64,000 nucleotides of DNA from Dallia pectoralis (taxonomy: Eukaryota; Chordata; Actinopteri; Esociformes; Umbridae), in contig CM055754.1 in the NCBI GenBank assembly GCA_029465975.1, forward strand, positions 3,991,068 through 4,055,067. The letters run 5' to 3'. Below, one piece after another: positions 50,501 through 63,000 of the stretch (position 1 is the first letter of the stretch; the number at the start of each line of letters is the position of its first letter). Both the position numbers and the translations under genes were made by a program. A model generated the notes under the pieces. The model saw only the letters and a list, made by a program, of their open reading frames with translations, was not told where the DNA came from and made no database searches.

Positions 50501-53500
50501 TCCGTTATAAAACCCAGGACTCACTTATCTGTGAATGCAGAGTGCCCCCTGGCGGTAGCTTTAGCCTAGACGGGAAGGCCTGTTGAATTGTCGAGGGAAA
50601 GGAATTTTGATTACATTGATTAAATTAAAATGAAATGTTCGATACGGGTTATGAATAAAATGCAAATGATAAAATAATGTCTGCATGACATGTAAAATAA
50701 AATCAATTTCCTCTTAAATGTATTTTTCTTAGAATAGCCCTAAGCCACATTTAGATAGGGAAAATATATTTTAAATAGCCAATTTGTAGCACAGATTAGG
50801 TAGCAACCTGTTCATATGAATTGATATGCTAGATTTATTTAGGCTACATATTGGTCATTATTAATCTTCGTTATGCTATTAAAGTAGGCATGATTTGATC
50901 TGAAACCGTGGCCCGAATAAACAAAACATGTTATTAACCAAAGTAACAATCTATTTCTGGTGTTTGAATGACTGAAATCGTGCATTCCTGCGATGAATCC
51001 ACATCTATGGTAACATAGATTTTACAAGGAGTAGAAACTTTGTTTGGTCCTTGCTGAAAACCATAGAATTTGGTCCTTGCTGAAACCATGGAATTACCAA
51101 TGGATTCATAGTCTGTGGCAAAAAGCAAGGTGTTGTAAGACACAGTCTGCGGTTGCCAAGGCAACGCCACGGTCGCTGCATCTGAAACACATACAGCCAG
51201 AACTGGAGGAAGCCCGCAGCATTTCCTTCTTTATGCTTGACGCAAAATGGAGTATTCGTTGTGCCTTTCGAATTTACCTAAATGTTGGATAATGTAATTC
51301 AACAACTTAAACCATTGAGTTTATTCAAGCGCGGTTGATTGGGTGTTTGACACATTTCTTCTTCAACAAATCAAAAAACGTACGTATAGGCCATCTAGTA
51401 TGAGAAGACAATTTTCTTATTATAAGATTTTTATTTTACTGTTGTGCATATAGGTCTATTGAATAAACAAAAAAATAAAAAATACCCTTCTTAAGACCTA
51501 GACCTTTTTTGAGAAATTGTAAACGTAAAGTAAATAAATTGTTTCTTAAGTAAAATGTTTTTGTGTTGGACCGATTGTACTGATCGATGCCAACATCTTT
51601 GATTCATTAAATCAGCTGCGGCCAGTCTGGGAGGCGTGTGATCAGAATATCAACTAGGTAGTGTGCGCCAAACAATGTACACATCACACCACATCACACC
51701 AAACATGGAGTTGGTCCTTATACACATCATGTAGTTTACAACAATATTTACATGCGAGGCGTATTAGTATATGATTTCGTAAAAATGAATGTTTGACAAT
51801 TAAAGTAGGCCTATATGTTCGGTGTTATTATCCACGAAATGTTTAAGTAACAATAAAATGATCACGGAAAGGATTTGATGGCTCCATAGCTCTCAAATGG
51901 TTAAAAAAGTTTGTTTATTTTATATTTTAAAATGAAATATTTGTTTTTATTTATTGCTATTATAAGCAACAGTTATAACTAATTGGATGATACATTGTAT
52001 ATGGCATTTAATAACAGTTTACTTAAAACGTCGAAAAAATACCGTTAGGTATAGCCTACTGAATTACCTTAAGCCAATATATGACACAAAAAATATACGT
52101 GAAATAGAAATGATCAGATAAAACACTATTCTGATTTTATATACGTACAAACGTCTGCATTCCAATCATTATTTTTCGAGTAGATAGAACATGAAAAAAC
52201 TATTATTTCGGCAATTTACCCATACCCCTCTCTGCATACACCGTTTAACCAAATATTGGTTAATACATAATAACCTGACATATAATGAACTACTTATATA
52301 ATGACTTACATAAAGTAACAAGCCTGAATCTCTTAACAAGAATGTCAAACTCTCCCTATTCTGAAATACGTCCACAAATTAATAAAAACAACGCACAATA
52401 TGCTAAATCAATGGCATTATCTCAAATGTAATTTAGGACTGACTTGATGAATACCGGTAGTGTCCTGACTTTAGAACGTTTGCTTTCATTGTCTCTGACG
52501 CCATCTTGCGGTAGCACATGTTACTGACACAAGAAAGCACACACTCAGTGTGTTGAGCTATTATTTCCACTCTATGACAGGTCTTGTCATCTGAAACAGA
52601 CTTTGGTTTATAACACAGGAGTAGCAAGAGTGGAATGTTAGCAAGGCTATCAAAAGCCTATGGTTGGAAACGCTGGTCTGTCACTCAAGGCGTGCTGTTC
52701 TCTGACACTTGCTGTAGAGCTGCTATATTTTTTCGAATTCCTCAGTTGTAGCTAAATCAAAAAATTTCGATCACACATTTTTTTTAAAGGATTGGGAAAA
52801 CACAAATATCAAATTATCAAAAATAAAAGACAAAAGGCTACTTGCCTAAAAGTGTATAAAACGTGTGGAATGTTGTTGAAATGAAAAAATAGTATGCTAA
52901 TGTTTTCCTGAATGCCGACTTTAATTAGCCATGTCATGCTCAATAAAAATAAGATATATATTATTATGTTCGATGTTCAGTTCAAAATCAAAACCTGAAT
53001 GACTTTTATGGCAAATAAAAGTAGGAAACATTTTAAAATGATATCCATTGAAATTTAATTAAAGAATAAATTATGGCATGAAAAGAAATTCCAAAAAAAG
53101 ATTGTCTTTGGAAAAAGTCTAATTTCATAGGCGTTACAATAATAACTTGAGATAATATTACAATTCATATAACCCATTTCTGTACTGTTAAAAAATGGCA
53201 GTGCTTAATATATAATATAATATACAGCCTACTGCTATTTTTCACACAGACTCCAAATTTAATGTTAGATCTGCACATCCACATTGTCATGGTATTTCAA
53301 TTAAAAGTGCTAATTAAAAAATTACTCATGACTTAAATGCTTTGTAAAACGAACGAGGCAAACTGAATGTGATTTTGAATAACAATTTTTAAAATAGGCA
53401 CTAGCATAAATGAGCTGTATTCCCAGGCTTGTGTGGATCAACATTCGGTAAAAATGTATATATAAACTGTTGCTAACCTAAACAAATGCTAACAGTTTAC

Positions 53501-53572
53501 AACAAAAAGATCAGATGAAGATATCCATTGTTTTGACGAGTCCAATCTAACCCCAAAGGTAAGGTCCCCAAA
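47501..53572. other. intergenic between foxg1 and the spectrin gene
   Basis: About 6 kb of AT-rich sequence without a supported exon. It holds a short AC run near 48728-48745, a 25-bp tandem duplication at 51044-51093 (TTGGTCCTTGCTGAAA type) and an RFX X-box at 51152. The two genes are on the same strand, so this holds the spectrin 3' untranslated region on the right and foxg1 upstream control sequence on the left. Confidence 0.45.
51152..51165. promoter_or_regulatory. perfect RFX X-box palindrome
   Basis: GTTGCCAAGGCAAC is a perfect inverted repeat matching the RFX consensus GTNRCC-N2-RGYAAC in every position. It is followed by CpG-containing sequence. No adjacent first exon was recognised, so it may be a distal element or mark an unannotated promoter. 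Confidence 0.55.
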
Positions 53573-54061
53573 TCACTTTCCAAAGATCTTCTTAAACACA
53601 CTCTTATTCTTGGTCTTGTCTTTGCTCCCAGTGTCAGTCAAGCTTTGTGGATGTAGAGGAGTTGGGTTGGGGGAACTTTTACTCTGAAGGGAACTTGGAC
53701 CTTGGACAATTGAAGTCGCTTGAACAAGACAAACACATTTAAAAAAAAGTTATATGCAACTGTTGTTTATAGAGATTTTTTTTATATGCAACTGTTATTT
53801 ATTTACATATGAAAAGTAATTGTCTTTGAAAGTCAAAGGAAATTAATAACTTATTATCCATTCTCACCTGGGTTGTTGACCCCCCCGTCTGCAGAGTAGT
53901 GGTGCCTGTCGAAGTAGGTGTGTGGGGGCTTTGGAGGTGGTATGCCCTCACCACTATCGTTGGAAACAACACTTTCTCTGGAGCCATGACCGTTCTCAGA
54001 AGCGACATTCATGTCCATTTGTTCTGAGCCCGGTCGATCGACCGTGTCCTTTGAGAAGCTT
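53573..54061 (-). CDS. sptbn5: beta-spectrin C-terminal tail exons
   Basis: Exons 54061-53868 and 53718-53573 close the protein. They read SFSKDTVDRPGSEQMD, SVVSNDSGEGIPPPKPP, SSLQSKSSPNPTPLHP and KDKTKNKSVFKKIFGK, then TGA at 53573-53575. The basic end resembles the KEKRFSLFGKKK-like end of other beta-spectrins. Serine- and proline-rich, probably disordered. No clear AATAAA was found close downstream. Confidence 0.8.
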
Positions 54062-57000
54062 CTGAACAAAATTAAAGTGTAAATTTGACATCATTTTAGG
54101 TTGTTACAGAATAGGTTGCTTAGTCATGGTATAAATAAAACTTGATGTATCATACATCCATATGTCTGCAATGGGTTTACTCTTTGGTTTTCTTACTCTT
54201 AAATTAGTTTGGACAACTTTTGACACCAATTTCTGCCTTGGCTTTGTTTGCTTTACAGTTTTCAAGCGTAATATTTTCGTGCCAAAAACCAACATGTAAT
54301 TTTGGAAGTTGGGATAGCTATCCCTTTATTTTATAAATCCAATATTTTAGAGAATTGGATTCATTTGGCAGCTGCCTTACCTCGATTCCTCTGAGTCAGA
54401 GGAGATGGCAGACTTGGTGCTGTTCTGAAGTTCGTCCACCCAGTTCAGCTTCTGGTCGTGACTCGAGGCAGCGAACAGGTACTGACTGCCGTCCTCAAGA
54501 CTGAACAGGGAGGCCAACAGCCAAACAGTCAGTCAGTTATTTTCACTTACATTATTGCCAGAGAAGCAACAGCCTCCCAATTCTTTGCTATATGGTCCTC
54601 AAACCTCTAACATGGAATGTGAGCCACAGTGTAAATACAAACAGGGCCTTGTTTTGCCACTTTAAGCATTTTTTTTTAATTAATGTCAAAGGCTCACATT
54701 ATTTTGAAGGTATGGTCCTTTCTTCTGTAGTATGGGTTGTCCTTACACACTGCTCCAACCATATCAATGGGCGGCCACAGGGAAGATTTCTGAAAAAAAA
54801 AAAAAAAAAAAAAAATCAAAAAGGCACCTGGGAAAATAACTCTTTAGTGGTATTTGTTTTGTGAATGAGTAATCAGTTCAGAACCTGTGCAGCAGCATGT
54901 TTGTCTTGGAACAGATTCAGGGTGACCCCCTCCAGCACGGCATAGACAGGATCCCAGGACTCCAAACCCTGTACGTCCAAACAGTTTGTCCATTGATCTG
55001 GCTGCAGATTGCTACGATTTAGTCAATAAAAACACACTGGAGACGAGCTAACGTCTCACCTTGTTTCCACCTTGTCTCACTTTGATCTCTAACGTCCCGT
55101 CAATCGTCACAGACACTTGACCTCTGACCTATGAAAACAAAGACAACACAGTTGGAAATAATCAAGATGGAAATAATCCGATGAAAAAAACGGGAGATCT
55201 GCTCGGACTTGGAAGGCAGGCAGTGATGTGCAGTTGGTGATGTGCAGCTAGTGATGTGCAGATGGTGATGTGCAGATGGTGATGTGCAGATGGTGATGTG
55301 CAGCTGGTGATGTGCAGATGGTGATGTGCAGATAGTGATGTGCAGATGGTGATGTGCAGATGGTGATGTGCAGATGGTGATGTGCAGCTGGTGATGTGCA
55401 GATGGTGATGTGCAGCTGGTGATGTGCAGATGGTGATGTGCAGATAGTGATGTGCAGATAGTGATGTGCAGATAGCGATGTGCAGATGGTGATGTGCAGA
55501 TGGTGATGTGCAGATAGTGATGTGCAGATAGTGATGTGCAGATAGCGATGTGCAGATGGTGATGTGCAGATGGTGATGTGCAGATGGTGATGTGCAGATG
55601 GTGATGTGCAGATAGTGATGTGCAGATAGTGATGTGCAGATAGCGATGTGCAGATAGCGATGTGCAGATAGCGATGTGCAGATAACGATATGCAGATGGT
55701 GATGTGCAGATAGCGATGTGCAGCTGGTGATGTGCAGCTGGTGATGTGCAGCTAGCGATGTGCAGATGGCGATGTGCAGATAGCGATGTGCAGATAGTGA
55801 TGTGCAGATAGCGATGTGCAGATAGCAATGTGCAGATAGCGATGTGCAGATAGCGATGTGCAGATAGCGATGATCTCTCACGTCAGGTGTTGAGACTGAC
55901 AGCGTAGCCGACGCCTCCGCTTGATCTGCATGCTCCCTGTGATCCAGCTGCAAATGGGAGGAGGTGGGGGGGTCCAGCTGCAGACGAGAGGAGGTGTGGG
56001 GGTCCTCTGCAGGGGGTGGAGGGCGTTCTGGGGTTTCAGGAGGATCTTCTTCAGGAGGACCAGAGGAGACAGGTACAGGCACACTTGGGGATCGGGCCTC
56101 CACATATGAGGTTGGGGGAGAGACGGGGGAGGCAGGCGGGGTCTGGGACACAGGGGGTACAGGTGGTGTTGCAGTCGGCACATCAGGCCTGGAAGACCTC
56201 TCGCTGAAGGACAGCTTTGGCTTAGGGGAGATAGGAGGTCTATCTGGGGGAAGGAACTCCTCATCCATCGTGGATAATCTGTAGGGCTTGTAGCGGGGGG
56301 AGATTCTGGTCTCTACATTAGGAGTGGATGAAGGAGGTGAAGGAGGGTCGGCCAGTGGGGCTAAGTGTGTGGATCTAGAGGGGGCAAGGGTGGCAAGGGT
56401 GGAAACCGAGACTGGGCTCTGGGTGCTTAAGGTCCTGGTGGAAGGGTTAGGAGGGGGTTTACTAAATATGGATGGAGATGGAACTGAGCGTTTGCCGGTT
56501 CTGGAGATCGGCTCTGGGGGTTTCGGCCGGGGGACCTTGGTGTCGGAAGGCTTCCTCTTCAGGCAGGTGACTCTGGGTAGCTTGGTCCTTGAGCTGCTGT
56601 CTCCATCCTCCTCATGAAGGCCTTGTAGTCTCTGCTCTCGAAAGAACGACGTGAAATATATATGAATGAAGAAATGTTGCGTAACAAACTAAATATTTGT
56701 ATATGGGTAAACAGCGGCAGGAAATCTGAGAGTCATGTTCTGTTCAGGTGAGCAGTGGTTTTGTCCCACCTGGGTTTTCTTCTTCTGTAAGGCGTGGAAC
56801 CTGTCACTCTGGGCTTGGATCATGGCCTCCAAGTCCTCCTGTTTCTTCATCAACTCTTGAACATCTGACACAGAGTCCTGGAAAAGGAAAACATCACTGA
56901 GCATCTGCAAACAGGCTTAAGTAACATCCTGATACAAAAGAAAACACTTGGCACTAAAACCAACATCATCGACACAGTAGACCACAGGTCAGCTTGCTTG

Positions 57001-60000
57001 GCGCCGCTTGTTTTTAACATGACAAGAACATCTCACCCCATATTCCTCTGACTTCAGAGTGGCTTCAGAGGCACTAAGCCAGTGCTCGGCTTGTTCAAGG
57101 TCCCTCTGCAGCTGTAGAATCTCTAGTTCCTCCTGGTACAGCCTTCTCCTCTCCTCCCAGACCTCCTGCACTCGTGTCTCTAGCTCCTGTAGCTCATGGA
57201 GACGCTCCTCCAACTGCAATGCACAGCAATAGATATCAGATGCTAACAATAGCTGTATTAAATTATCATCTGAGAATAACCCGCACTATAGACCAAGCAA
57301 TTAAAGCAAAGGTGCAATATTGCAAAAAGTGTGATGTTAAACGTTTGTATCGAGCCGTAACATTTATGTTTGTAAAAAAGCTTGCTTGGAGATTTGGTGT
57401 CTGAATGTGAATGTTACCTCTTGGCACATGAAGTCGCCTTCCTCCAGGAGGTATCTGCCCTCATCTTTCACAGCCTGCGATTTGTTTAGCTGTTTGTCAA
57501 TCTGAACACGGTATTCTTCATGTCTTTTGATAAGCTGCTCCAAGTCAGTTCCCTTCCCACCGAGACCCTCGCCTCCCACTAAGGACAGGGTTTCTTTCAG
57601 CCACGCCCTGCACAAAAGTAAATAAAAATATATCATCATGAACATGACACTGTTTACATGAAGCCTAACATGGTCAAATGAATAGTAGGAGACCTACATG
57701 AGTTCAGTCCACTCGGTGAGGTATCTCTGCACCGCTTCGGCTTGACCCAGTCTCTTCCTGCGTTGGATAGCCTTGGCCTGTAGACTAGCCCAGCAAGCTT
57801 CCACTTCCTGCTGTCTTTCACTCAGACTGGCCCGCACCTGAGAGTACTTCCTGGTTAGGCCCCGCCCCTCCTCTTTAATCCGACACACCTCCTCCTCAAT
57901 GACCACCAGGTCCCTCTGAAAATAGACACCATTTTAAAATTGTCGAGTCTCGTCTGTGATTAGCAGCTAATGGAATGGTGAGTCGTAGGACTCCGCCTAT
58001 AAAAAAAAACTGCTGCCATCTCAAATGGACCTGTGAACTTCCTACCTCCAGTCCTTCATGTTGTCTGATGAGTGCCTGGATACTGAGAAGATCATGCTCA
58101 TGGTCGTCAGAGTCCAACACCACCTCTTTTTCACTCATCCAAGTCTTCAGCTCGTCCACGTCGTGGTCAAACTGATGCACCTCACGGGCGGACTTAAGGT
58201 TCTGTAACACAAAATAACGGATATGCCTCTGGATATACCTCAGGATATGCCTCAGGATATGCCTCTGGATATACCTCAGGATATGCCTCAGGATATACCT
58301 CAGGATATACCTCAGGATATGCCTCAGGATATACCTCAGGATATTCCTCAGGATATGCCTCTGGATATACCTCAGGATATTCCTCAGGATATGCCTCAGG
58401 ATATTCCTCAGGATATTCCTCAGGATATGCCTCTGGATATACCTCAGGATATACCTCAGGATATGCCTCTGGATATGCCTCAGGATATATCTCAGGATAT
58501 ACCTCAGGATATGCCTCAGGATATACCTCTGGATATGCCTCTGGATATACCTCAGGATATACCTCAGGATATGCCTCTGGATATACCTTAGGATATACCT
58601 CAGGATATGCCTCAGGATATATCTCAGGATATACCTCAGGATATACCTCAGGATATACCTCAGGATATACCTCAGGATATGCCTCAGGATATACCTCAGG
58701 ATATGCCTCAGGATATGCCTCTGGATATGCCTCAGGATATGCCTCTGGATATACCTCAGGATATTCCTCAGGATATGCCTCAGGATATTCCTCAGGATAT
58801 TCCTCAGGATATGCCTCTGGATATACCTCAGGATATACCTCAGGATATGCCTCTGGATATGCCTCTGGATATGCCTCAGGATATATCTCAGGATATGCCT
58901 CAGGATATGCCTCTGGATATGCCTCTGGATATACCTCAGGATATACCTCAGGATATGCCTCTGGATATACCTTAGGATATGCCTCAGGATATGCCTCTGG
59001 ATATACCTCAGGATATACCTCAGGATATGCCTCTGGATATGCCTCTGGATATGCCTCAAGATATATCTCAGGATATACCTCAGGATATGCCTCAGGATAT
59101 ACCTCTGGATATGCCTCTGGATATACCTCAGGATATACCTCAGGATATGCCTCTGGATATACCTTAGGATATACCTCAGGATATGCCTCTGGATATGCCT
59201 CTGGATATACCTCAGGATATGCCTCAGGATATGCCTCTGGATATGCCTCTGGATATACCTCAGGATATATCTCAGGATATACCTCAGGATATGCCTCTGG
59301 ATATACCTCAGGATATGCCTCAGGATATACCTCTGGATATGCCTCTGGATATATCTCAGGATATACCTCAGGATATGCCTCAGGATATGCCTCAGGATAT
59401 GCCTCAGGATATGCCTCTGGATATACCTCAGGATATTCCTCAGGATATTCCTCAGGATATGCCTCTGGATATACCTCAGGATATATCTCAGGATATTCCT
59501 CAGGATATACCTCACGATATGGCTCAGGATATTCCTCAGGATATACCTCAGGATATTCCTCAGGATATGCCTCTGGATATACCTCAGGATATACCTCAGG
59601 ATATGGCTGAGATTTTTTGCCCACGTTAATACTTTAGAAATGATGAGTCTTAACTAAACACGTTTGCACCCATTAGGCTTGTTTGTGGGTTGAACAACAA
59701 ATAGAACCACAAGTACCTCAGTTCTAATTTTCACATTCTGGATGAGTTCGTCCCACAGTTTGTGCAGGACTGCCTCTCGTTTCGGGCCTTCAGCAGACTT
59801 CACCATTCTCCCAAGCTGTTGTACAGTGCCGAGTTTATTCTGGCCCAATGTGTTCACTTCAGCGACGAAGTCTTCAAACTTTTTTTGCAACACCTAGATG
59901 AGAGTACTTCGATAAATTAAACAATACCCTATCCTTTTTACAAAAACCACTAAAGGCTAGTTCTCAGCTTCTCTTTAATCCTAGGCCTAGACGGGGAAAT

Positions 60001-63000
60001 AGCTATCAAAATATATCCGTCAACTGAAGGGCTGCTAGGTTCACCTCCTTAATACTTTAATCTGTTGCTGGGCCCTTGAGCAAGACCCTTAAACCCAGAA
60101 CACCATGGAGACCGTCCCAGAGACAACCATGTTCTGGTTTCAACTGTGTATGTAATGACTGCTGAGCACATGGCACAGCACCAAGCAGAAATGGAACCAT
60201 TAGAATAGTCCGCTCTGTATCATCCATACCTCCACATCTTCCAGGTCTTGTCCAAAGTCCTCGGACTCGGCAAGGGTTTTGCAGGAGCACAGCCAGTTCT
60301 GCAGCTCTCTGGCCTCTCTCTCAAACACATACAAGTTAAGCTGGTCCTCCAGAGCTGTCCGTCGCGACGCAGAGAGACACAGGAGGCTCTCATAGTCCTC
60401 CAGAACATCTGGGAGACTCTTACTAACTAAATGACTGTAGTAATATGAGAGAAGTTGGCAGATTGAATAAAATTTCATCGGGACACATGTGGATTTATAA
60501 CGGTTTATATATGTTCAATATACAATCTCTGAATATCGTTAAAGTTCGTCGAATTACGAGTGAGATCACGTTATTCCTGGTAATGATCACATATTACCAC
60601 AAATCTTTACCTGTTGGGGTGGCCACAGTGCTCCAGTTTGGTCCCAGAATCCTGAAGATACTCTATTTTCAGCCGCTTGTTCTCCAGGCCTTGGTCTCCT
60701 GAGTCCAGCTTCCTCAGGAGAACCTCTGTCGCTTCCTCACTCTTGCCAAAGTCACTGGACTCGAGCGCGGGTCTCTGCTCATCCAGCCAGAGCTTCAATT
60801 CGGACACCTACAGAGAAAGGTACGCTTAGGAAACCTTTTTTAGCTGGATCATGTTTGGGGTCGATGCAAAAGTCTATGATCGTGACAAGGATGAATTGTG
60901 GGCATGTTTTTAATAGGTTGTGTCCATAGAGAAAGTCTGAAGTAGACTCGCTGCCTACGTACCTCAGAGAGAAAGGTCTGGATCTTTACAGCCTCCTGCA
61001 GCAGATGTCCCCTGCTCTCTGACTCTCTCCTTAGGCTCTCAAACGTGTCCTTGAGCTCAGCAAGCCTCTCGCTGATCTCGTGAGAGGCGAAGTGTTGGCC
61101 CCTCAACAGATTCTGACCCGCGTCTTGGACAGCCTGCACCAGAGGGGCACGGCTAGCTATCTCCTGCATCACAACCTGAAAACAGAGGAGACGACGGTGG
61201 GATATACCTGTTCAAACTGTCAAATCGCACTGTACAAATGCATTTGAAGTTTACGAGAAAAAAACGACATCTAACCTGGTAGTTTGTAACAGAAATGATA
61301 ACTGGTACATTGTGAGTCTCTGACCTGGTGTTTTTTTACTATAAACTGAGTGCTCTGTAGTGAGGTGCCCCAGTCTTTGGACGAGGCGCTGGGGGTTTTG
61401 TCCTGGATCCAGAGCAGCTCGTCCTCCAGGTCACGGTAGAACTGAAACAACAGCTGCCAGGATTCCAAGGTCTCCCGTCGGTTATGCAATGGCTCAGCTA
61501 GGCTGTTATATCTGTTAAAAAACGAAAGCCGATTTAAACTCAAATTCCAACACACATTTGGCCAGGGCTTTTAAAAACCTTTTCACAAGTTCTTGCTCAC
61601 AACCATTTTATGTTGGTTCTGTTTGGTGTGTTGCACTGCAATACACAGAGATTAGATACTACAAAACAATGTAACTGAAATGTCTATAGAGCAGAAGACA
61701 TAATCCACAATAAACATCGTCAAGACATTTTTGATGAACAACATCAACATACCCGTGGACAGTTTGACCGACTCGTTGTTGGATCTCCTGGGCCAGGAAG
61801 TTACCCTTGGAGCTGAATTCCTTAGCCGTGTCCACTAGACTCTGGACCCTGTCCAGATACCCATCCACCACCTCCTCCAGATCTTGAAGAGCCTTCAGAA
61901 GCCTGCTGACGGATGGGAGGTCAGTGCCACAGTCCTCCTTGGCAACTTCAACTTCTATGGAGCGTAGCCACTCCTCCAGGTCATCCAGCGAACGCTGGAA
62001 CTGCATGGCCTGGTGGTAGAAAATACATTTATAGAAAGTGATCATGATAATGATTATAGTTAAAAACACACATATATATATATATACCTAAAGTCATCAA
62101 TGACAATTCCAGTGAGTTCATAGCGTGTTACCTCGTAGGCCTGCTGCAGACGGCATTTCTTCTCTTTACAGTTGTTGAGGAGCTGGTCCCAGCCATTGTT
62201 TAGATCCTTCAGCCAGAGTTTGATCTTCTCACGAGAGGAGTTACCTGCTGCAATCATTCTCTCTCCCTCCTGTGGAGGAACACTCACTCAATTAAACAGT
62301 TGCCAAGACTACACCTGTGGATTACATCTGGCACCCAGTGAGTGGTCTTGCAGATTGGTCAAGTTACGTTATTGCATCTTAAGATGTATCGGTTGCCCAT
62401 AAGTTAAAGAAGAGCACTGAGGAAACGTATTTTTCAGACTCATTCCTTGGTTAGTGTGTCAACCCGGTTGCGGTTGACTAGGATCTCAGCCTCAAAGCTT
62501 TGGTGTTTCAGCAGCTTGGCCTGGAGGTTGATGGGGTCTCGCCAGGTCTCATCCATCGCCACGGCATTCCTCTCGTTGAGCCACGAGCACACCTAGATGT
62601 TTCCGTTATGACACATTTCTTTACAGGTTAATGCTATTACACATGACTGATTCTAGATGTTTCCGCTATGACACATTTTTTTAAAGATTAATGCTATTAC
62701 ACATGACTGATTCTAGGGCGTTTTCATCTCTTACCTGTCTTTACAGGTACTTACACACAAATGTGTTCATGAAAGCGTACTCAACCAGAAGCCCCAGATA
62801 TAACTTATCTCACCTCATAGCTGCTACTAAGAAACTTGTGAAGTTGTAAAGATTCATCCAGAGCTTTCCGGCGAACTTGACTCCTTTCTAGTAATTTCCC
62901 CTTTCTGAAAGAATGAGTTTTCTGTCAGTTATGGCACAAACATGCAACAAAAATGTTTGACGATAAAAAAAAAAATATTGTGAATTAACAGGCTTGGAAA

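Noticed and set aside
54501..54884. Apparent loss of the middle of the PH domain
   Set aside because: At first the flanking exons looked out of phase with nothing between. A 92-bp exon at 54698-54789 behind a T run restores both sequence and phase.
58194..59624. 476-codon YPEV/YPEA protein as an independent gene
   Set aside because: It lies wholly in a 12-bp satellite inside a spectrin intron, with no promoter, terminal domain or non-repeat part. Kept only as a possible exonisation.
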